A stretch of DNA of 64,000 bases from Sterolibacterium sp964521075 (GTDB taxonomy: Bacteria > Pseudomonadota > Gammaproteobacteria > Burkholderiales > Rhodocyclaceae), in contig CAZFPI010000003.1 in assembly GCA_964521075.1 (NCBI GenBank), positions 5,187 through 69,186 on the forward strand. The letters are read 5' to 3'. Positions 60,257 through 64,000 of the stretch are shown here, piece by piece. The position numbers were made by a program, and so were the translations under genes. The notes beneath the pieces are model-generated. The model ran no database searches, was not told the origin of the DNA, and saw only the letters and a list, made by a program, of their open reading frames with translations. Within the stretch, counting starts at the first letter, position 1; the number at the start of each line of letters is the position of its first letter.

Positions 60257-60325
60257 ATTCCGGCGAACGCCGGAATCCAGTGACGGACTGGCTTCCCCCC
60301 CCCTGGGCCCCGGCTTTCGCCGGGG
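60257..60325. repeat. Paired REP-type hairpins
   Basis: ATTCCGGCG/CGCCGGAAT (60257-60265 with 60268-60276) and CCCCGGC/GCCGGGG (60308-60314 with 60319-60325) form two adjacent hairpins. The CGTCATTCCGGCGAACGCCGG form is a well-known dispersed repeat in many proteobacteria. It lies after the unknown gene at 59124, in a 316-base spacer before pyrG. The rest of the spacer holds only a 24-residue hydrophobic frame (60397-60471), which I do not call as a gene. Confidence 0.75.
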
Positions 60326-60531
60326 CGACGGCTTCATACATTTGCATTTGTGCGCCGGATCATTTGTTCGCCGGATCAATAGGTTAAATCGTGGGCATGG
60401 TTTTTGGCCGGAAGATGATTCTGGGTGTCCTTGTCGTGCTGTCTGCCCTGAAATGGCTTGAAATGGCCTGAAAGGATTGAGCGGCGAGGCACTTTCGGCT
60501 ATGATTTCGCTTTCACGCTTGCGGCGTTTCC

Positions 60532-62178
60532 ATGGCCAAATATGTTTTCGTTACCGGTGGTGTCGTGTCCTCTCTGGGCAAAGGCATCGCTGCCGCGTCG
60601 TTGGGCGCGATCCTCGAATCCCGTGGTATTCGGGTTACTCATCTGAAGCTTGACCCTTACATCAATGTTGATCCCGGCACGATGTCGCCGTTTCAGCATG
60701 GTGAAGTGTTCGTGACGGAAGACGGGGCCGAGACTGACCTTGATCTTGGTCATTACGAGCGGTTCACCAGTGCCCGGATGGGTAAGCGCAACAACTTCAC
60801 CACTGGCCAGATCTACGAGTCCGTCATCAAGAAAGAACGGCGGGGCGAGTATCTTGGCAAGACCGTTCAGGTCATTCCGCACATCACCGACGAGATCAAA
60901 ACCTACGTCAAGCGCGGGGCGGAAGGTGCGGATGTGGCCATCGTCGAAGTCGGCGGCACGGTGGGTGACATTGAATCTCTCCCCTTTCTGGAAGCCATCC
61001 GTCAGATGGGCATCGAGGAGGGGCGCAACAATAGCTGTTTCATTCACCTTACTCTCCTGCCCTGGATCGGCACGGCGGGCGAGCTGAAAACCAAGCCGAC
61101 GCAGCATTCCGTCAAGGAGCTGCGTGAAATCGGCATCCAGCCGGATATCCTGCTGTGTCGTGCAGACCGGCCTGTTCCGGCGGATGAACGCCGAAAAATT
61201 TCCCTCTTTACCAACGTCCAGCCCGAGGCCGTGATTTCCGCGATCGACGCAGACAGCATCTACCAGATTCCGGGCATGCTGCATGACCAGATGCTGGATG
61301 AAATCGTTTGCCACAAACTCGGCATTCTGGCCCGGGCGGCCGATCTGTCTGTGTGGAAGAAGCTGGTCGAAGCACTCCAGCATCCGCAGCACGAAGTGAA
61401 TATCGCCTTTGTGGGGAAATACGTCGATCTGACGGAATCCTACAAGTCGCTGATCGAAGCCCTGACCCATGCGGGGATTCATACACTCAGCAAGGTCAGG
61501 ATCCACTACATCGATTCCGAGGGGATCGAAAAGGACGGGACCGGCGCGCTGGCGGCCATGGATGCCATTCTCGTCCCGGGAGGCTTTGGCCGCCGTGGCA
61601 CGGAAGGCAAGCTGATGGCGATTCGCCATGCGCGTGAGAACAAGATTCCTTACCTGGGGATCTGTCTCGGAATGCAGCTGGCCGTCATCGAGTTTGCCCG
61701 CGATGTAGCCGGGCTGGCCGGGGCGCACAGTACCGAGTTCGACGCACAATCGCCGCACCCGGTGGTCGCTCTCATTACCGAATGGCTGGATCGCGAAGGC
61801 CGCATCGAACAGCGCGACGCGCAATCCGATCTCGGCGGTACGATGCGTCTGGGCGGCCAATCCTGCAAGCTGGCGGACGACTCTCTGGCGCGCGAGATCT
61901 ACGGCGCGGCACAGATCGTCGAACGTCACCGCCACCGCTACGAGGTGAATAATGCCTACCTGCCCCGTCTGGAGCAGGCCGGGCTGCGGGTGTCCGGTGT
62001 CTCCGCAGAAGGCAAGGCCCTGTGCGAGATGATCGAGCTGCCCCGTGAGGGCGAAAATGCCCACCCCTGGTTTGTCGGCTGTCAGTTCCACCCCGAATTC
62101 ACCTCGAACCCGCGTCAGGGGCATCCGCTGTTCATTTCCTTCGTCAAGGCGGCGCTGGCCGCCCGGCGCAAGGCCTGA
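60532..62178 (+). CDS. pyrG: CTP synthase
   Basis: This 548-residue enzyme makes CTP from UTP with glutamine. The synthetase domain has VFVTGGVVSSLGKGIAAASLG, KLDPYINVDPGTMSPFQHGEVFVTEDGAETDLDLGHYERF and ELKTKPTQHSV. The glutaminase domain has the nucleophile Cys378 in YLGICLGMQLAVIE and GCQFHPEF. The gene precedes kdsA by 23 bases, the usual order in betaproteobacteria. Confidence 0.97.
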   Translation: MAKYVFVTGGVVSSLGKGIAAASLGAILESRGIRVTHLKLDPYINVDPGTMSPFQHGEVFVTEDGAETDLDLGHYERFTSARMGKRNNFTTGQIYESVIKKERRGEYLGKTVQVIPHITDEIKTYVKRGAEGADVAIVEVGGTVGDIESLPFLEAIRQMGIEEGRNNSCFIHLTLLPWIGTAGELKTKPTQHSVKELREIGIQPDILLCRADRPVPADERRKISLFTNVQPEAVISAIDADSIYQIPGMLHDQMLDEIVCHKLGILARAADLSVWKKLVEALQHPQHEVNIAFVGKYVDLTESYKSLIEALTHAGIHTLSKVRIHYIDSEGIEKDGTGALAAMDAILVPGGFGRRGTEGKLMAIRHARENKIPYLGICLGMQLAVIEFARDVAGLAGAHSTEFDAQSPHPVVALITEWLDREGRIEQRDAQSDLGGTMRLGGQSCKLADDSLAREIYGAAQIVERHRHRYEVNNAYLPRLEQAGLRVSGVSAEGKALCEMIELPREGENAHPWFVGCQFHPEFTSNPRQGHPLFISFVKAALAARRKA

Positions 62179-62201
62179 AACGGTCTGTGGCGGAACATGC
62201 A

Positions 62202-63035
62202 ATGAAACTCTGTGGTTTTGACGTCGGTCTGGCTCACCCCTTCTTCCTGATTGCCGGCCCTTGCGTGATCGAATCGCGCCAGATGGCTTTCGATACGGCA
62301 GGCGAACTCAAAGAGATCTGCGCCGCGCTGGGTATTCCCTTCGTCTACAAATCCTCTTTCGACAAGGCCAACCGCAGCTCGGGGCAATCACCACGCGGGC
62401 CGGGCATCGACGAGGGGCTGGACATTCTTGCCGGGGTGCGCCGCGAAATCGGTGTGCCGGTACTGACCGATGTGCATGAAATCAGCCAGATAGCCCCGGT
62501 CGCGGCCGTAGTCGATATGCTGCAGACGCCCGCCTTTCTTTGCCGCCAGACGGATTTCATCGAGGCCGTGGCCCGTTGCGGCAAGCCGGTGAATATCAAA
62601 AAGGGCCAGTTCCTGGCCCCGGCTGACATGCTTCAGGTCGTAGCCAAGGCGCGTGCGGCCAATGGTGGGCAAGACAACATCCTGGTTTGTGAGCGCGGGG
62701 CAAGTTTCGGGTACAACAATCTCGTCTCCGATATGCGTTCTCTGGCTATCCTGCGCCAGACTGCTTGCCCTGTCGTATTTGATGCCACCCATTCGGTTCA
62801 ACTGCCAGGCGGGCAGGGGACGAGCTCCGGCGGCCAGCGCGAATTCGTGCCGGTGCTGGCCCGTGCGGCGGTGGCAGTGGGGGTGGCTGGTCTTTTCATG
62901 GAAACCCATCCTGATCCTGAGCATGCGTTTTCAGACGGCCCGAATGCCTGGCCGCTTGGGCGCATGAAACCATTGCTTGAAGGGCTGCGCGACCTCGATC
63001 AACTGGTCAAGCGCAATGGCCTGGCGGTGATGTAA
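62202..63035 (+). CDS. kdsA: KDO-8-phosphate synthase
   Basis: This 277-residue aldolase-type enzyme makes KDO-8-phosphate from arabinose-5-phosphate and PEP for lipid A core. It shows FFLIAGPCVIESRQMAFDTAGELKEIC, FVYKSSFDKANRSS, FLCRQTDFIEAVA, GKPVNIKKGQFLAP and FDATHSVQLPGGQGTSSGGQR. The start ATG at 62202 (MKLCGFDVGL) was used; a GTG at 62187 adds five residues. Confidence 0.96.
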   Translation: MKLCGFDVGLAHPFFLIAGPCVIESRQMAFDTAGELKEICAALGIPFVYKSSFDKANRSSGQSPRGPGIDEGLDILAGVRREIGVPVLTDVHEISQIAPVAAVVDMLQTPAFLCRQTDFIEAVARCGKPVNIKKGQFLAPADMLQVVAKARAANGGQDNILVCERGASFGYNNLVSDMRSLAILRQTACPVVFDATHSVQLPGGQGTSSGGQREFVPVLARAAVAVGVAGLFMETHPDPEHAFSDGPNAWPLGRMKPLLEGLRDLDQLVKRNGLAVM

Positions 63036-63101
63036 TCATCGGTTTTTTTGAGCGTTTGCCACGAAGGCAGACCTGTTTTTGTTTTTTTATAAGGAAATCT
63101 C

Positions 63102-64000
63102 ATGAGCGCCATTGTTGATGTCGTCGCCCGCGAAATTCTTGATTCTCGCGGCAACCCTACGGTCGAGGCGGATGTTTTGCTCGAGTCTGGCGTCATGGGC
63201 CGGGCGGCCGTTCCCTCCGGTGCTTCGACTGGCTCGCGTGAAGCCATCGAACTGCGTGATGGTGATGGCGAACGCTATCTTGGCAAAGGCGTGTTGCGCG
63301 CCGTCGAGAATGTAAATACCGAGATATCCGAAGCCATCATCGGCCTGGATGCCGAGGAGCAGGCTTTCATCGACAAGGTGCTGATCGACCTCGACGATAC
63401 CGAGAACAAATCCCGCCTGGGGGCCAATGCCATGCTGGCCGTCTCGATGGCCGTGGCCAAGGCCGCTGCTGAAGAATCCGGTCTGCCGCTGTATCGTTAT
63501 TTTGGTGGCTCGGGCCCCATGTCCATGCCCGTACCGATGATGAACGTCATCAATGGCGGCGCGCATGCCAACAACAACCTCGATATTCAGGAATTCATGA
63601 TTCTGCCCGTGGGCGTGGGCAGTTTCCGCGAAGCCCTGCGTTGTGGCGCAGAGGTGTTCCATCACCTGAAGAAACTGGTCGACAAAAAGGGTTACCCGAC
63701 GACCGTCGGTGACGAAGGGGGGTTCGCCCCTAATGTCGCGGGCAATGACGAAGCCATCGAGTTGATCCTCAAGGCGATCGAAACTGCCGGTTACACACCC
63801 GGGCAAGATGTCGTGCTGGGCCTCGATTGCGCGAGTTCCGAATTCTTCAAGAACGGAAAATATGTGCTGGCCTCCGAAAAGCTGGAGCTGACCTCCGCCG
63901 GCTTTGCCGATTACCTGGCCAATCTGGCCGACAAATACCCCATCGTGGGCATCGGAGATGGCATGGCCGAAGGCGACTGGGACGGCTGGACGATTCTGAA
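63102..64000 (+). CDS. eno: Enolase, 3' end beyond the window, with an altered metal-ligand motif
   Basis: The first 299 residues of enolase are present. Standard features are EILDSRGNPTVEADV, the SGASTG loop, NGGAHANNNLDIQEFM, GDEGGFAPN and the Mg ligand Asp242 in GLDCASSEFF. The next ligand block reads YPIVGIGDGMAEGDWDGW, where other enolases have IVSIEDG; the conserved Glu (E290 in E. coli) is Gly285 (GGA, 63954-63956), and Ser is Gly283. Either a sequence error or an inactive enzyme is implied. The start ATG follows AAGGAAAT. Confidence 0.93.
   Translation, partial: MSAIVDVVAREILDSRGNPTVEADVLLESGVMGRAAVPSGASTGSREAIELRDGDGERYLGKGVLRAVENVNTEISEAIIGLDAEEQAFIDKVLIDLDDTENKSRLGANAMLAVSMAVAKAAAEESGLPLYRYFGGSGPMSMPVPMMNVINGGAHANNNLDIQEFMILPVGVGSFREALRCGAEVFHHLKKLVDKKGYPTTVGDEGGFAPNVAGNDEAIELILKAIETAGYTPGQDVVLGLDCASSEFFKNGKYVLASEKLELTSAGFADYLANLADKYPIVGIGDGMAEGDWDGWTIL

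Noticed and set aside
60397..60471. 24-residue hydrophobic frame before pyrG
   Set aside because: Plausible composition but no good ribosome site and no supporting context.
60499..62202. 567-codon open frame antisense to pyrG
   Set aside because: Shadow of the unmistakable CTP synthase gene; no recognisable domain.
1..64000. CRISPR arrays, prophage or complete insertion sequences
   Set aside because: No regularly spaced direct repeats, phage structural genes or transposase-like proteins were found in the window.

Overview
The window looks like a GC-rich betaproteobacterial chromosome, probably a Rhodocyclales-type organism. This is inferred from gene order, not from a database search. Pointers are the blocks pyrG-kdsA-eno, rpsF-priB-rpsR-rplI, petABC-sspA-sspB, recJ beside an RpfE-type gene and lolCD, and a lin/mla-type lipid transporter behind rsgA and ppx. 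Nearly all of it is ordinary chromosome. There is no prophage, CRISPR array, rRNA operon or complete insertion sequence. Two short transposon-like elements, one 100-base assembly gap and several regulatory palindromes are the departures from routine.

Layout: 0-7.6 kb holds a truncated membrane protein, a molybdopterin-binding protein with a MocA-like nucleotidyltransferase, recJ, an RpfE-type gene, lolC and lolD, then tRNA-Gly(CCC). 7.8-14.3 kb is a fatty-acid beta-oxidation operon headed by a PsrA-like TetR regulator whose promoter carries a PsrA-type operator. 14.3-17.8 kb is a zinc/manganese-type uptake cluster without an ATPase. 18-21.5 kb has galE, then a DUF2249-hemerythrin-cupin operon divergent from nsrR and followed by an FmdE-like gene; together they look like a nitric-oxide response locus. 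21.7-23.8 kb is a translationally coupled CheY/CheC/diguanylate-cyclase operon. 23.8-33.8 kb holds wbuC, dnaE, an HDOD protein, an orphan ParA, an SDR, uvrD and a membrane methyltransferase. 33.9-37.5 kb has a second orphan ParA and a hybrid-like histidine kinase convergent with a LuxR-type response regulator. 37.7-44.2 kb carries rpmE, a GT39 transferase, orn, an M48 protease, rsgA and ppx. 44.2-47.7 kb is the STAS-permease/ATPase/MCE/lipoprotein transporter. 47.8-51.7 kb is petABC-sspAB. 51.7-54.7 kb has an unknown secreted protein, tsaB, rimI and a family-4 uracil-DNA glycosylase. 54.7-58 kb (minus strand) has dnaB and rplI-rpsR-priB-rpsF. 58-60.2 kb pairs a WYL regulator with a divergent two-domain protein of unknown function. 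60.5-64 kb is pyrG, kdsA and a truncated eno.

Most notable points: (1) two dispersed 184-215 bp elements with terminal inverted repeats and about 10-bp flanking direct repeats, which look like an undescribed MITE family; (2) the enolase lacks the conserved metal-ligand glutamate, having Gly at residue 285; (3) the run of Ns inside the histidine kinase is flanked by identical 55-base ends, so the gap is very likely artificial and the gene intact; (4) a promoter with a near-perfect match to the PsrA operator; (5) an NsrR-like palindrome between nsrR and a haemerythrin operon.
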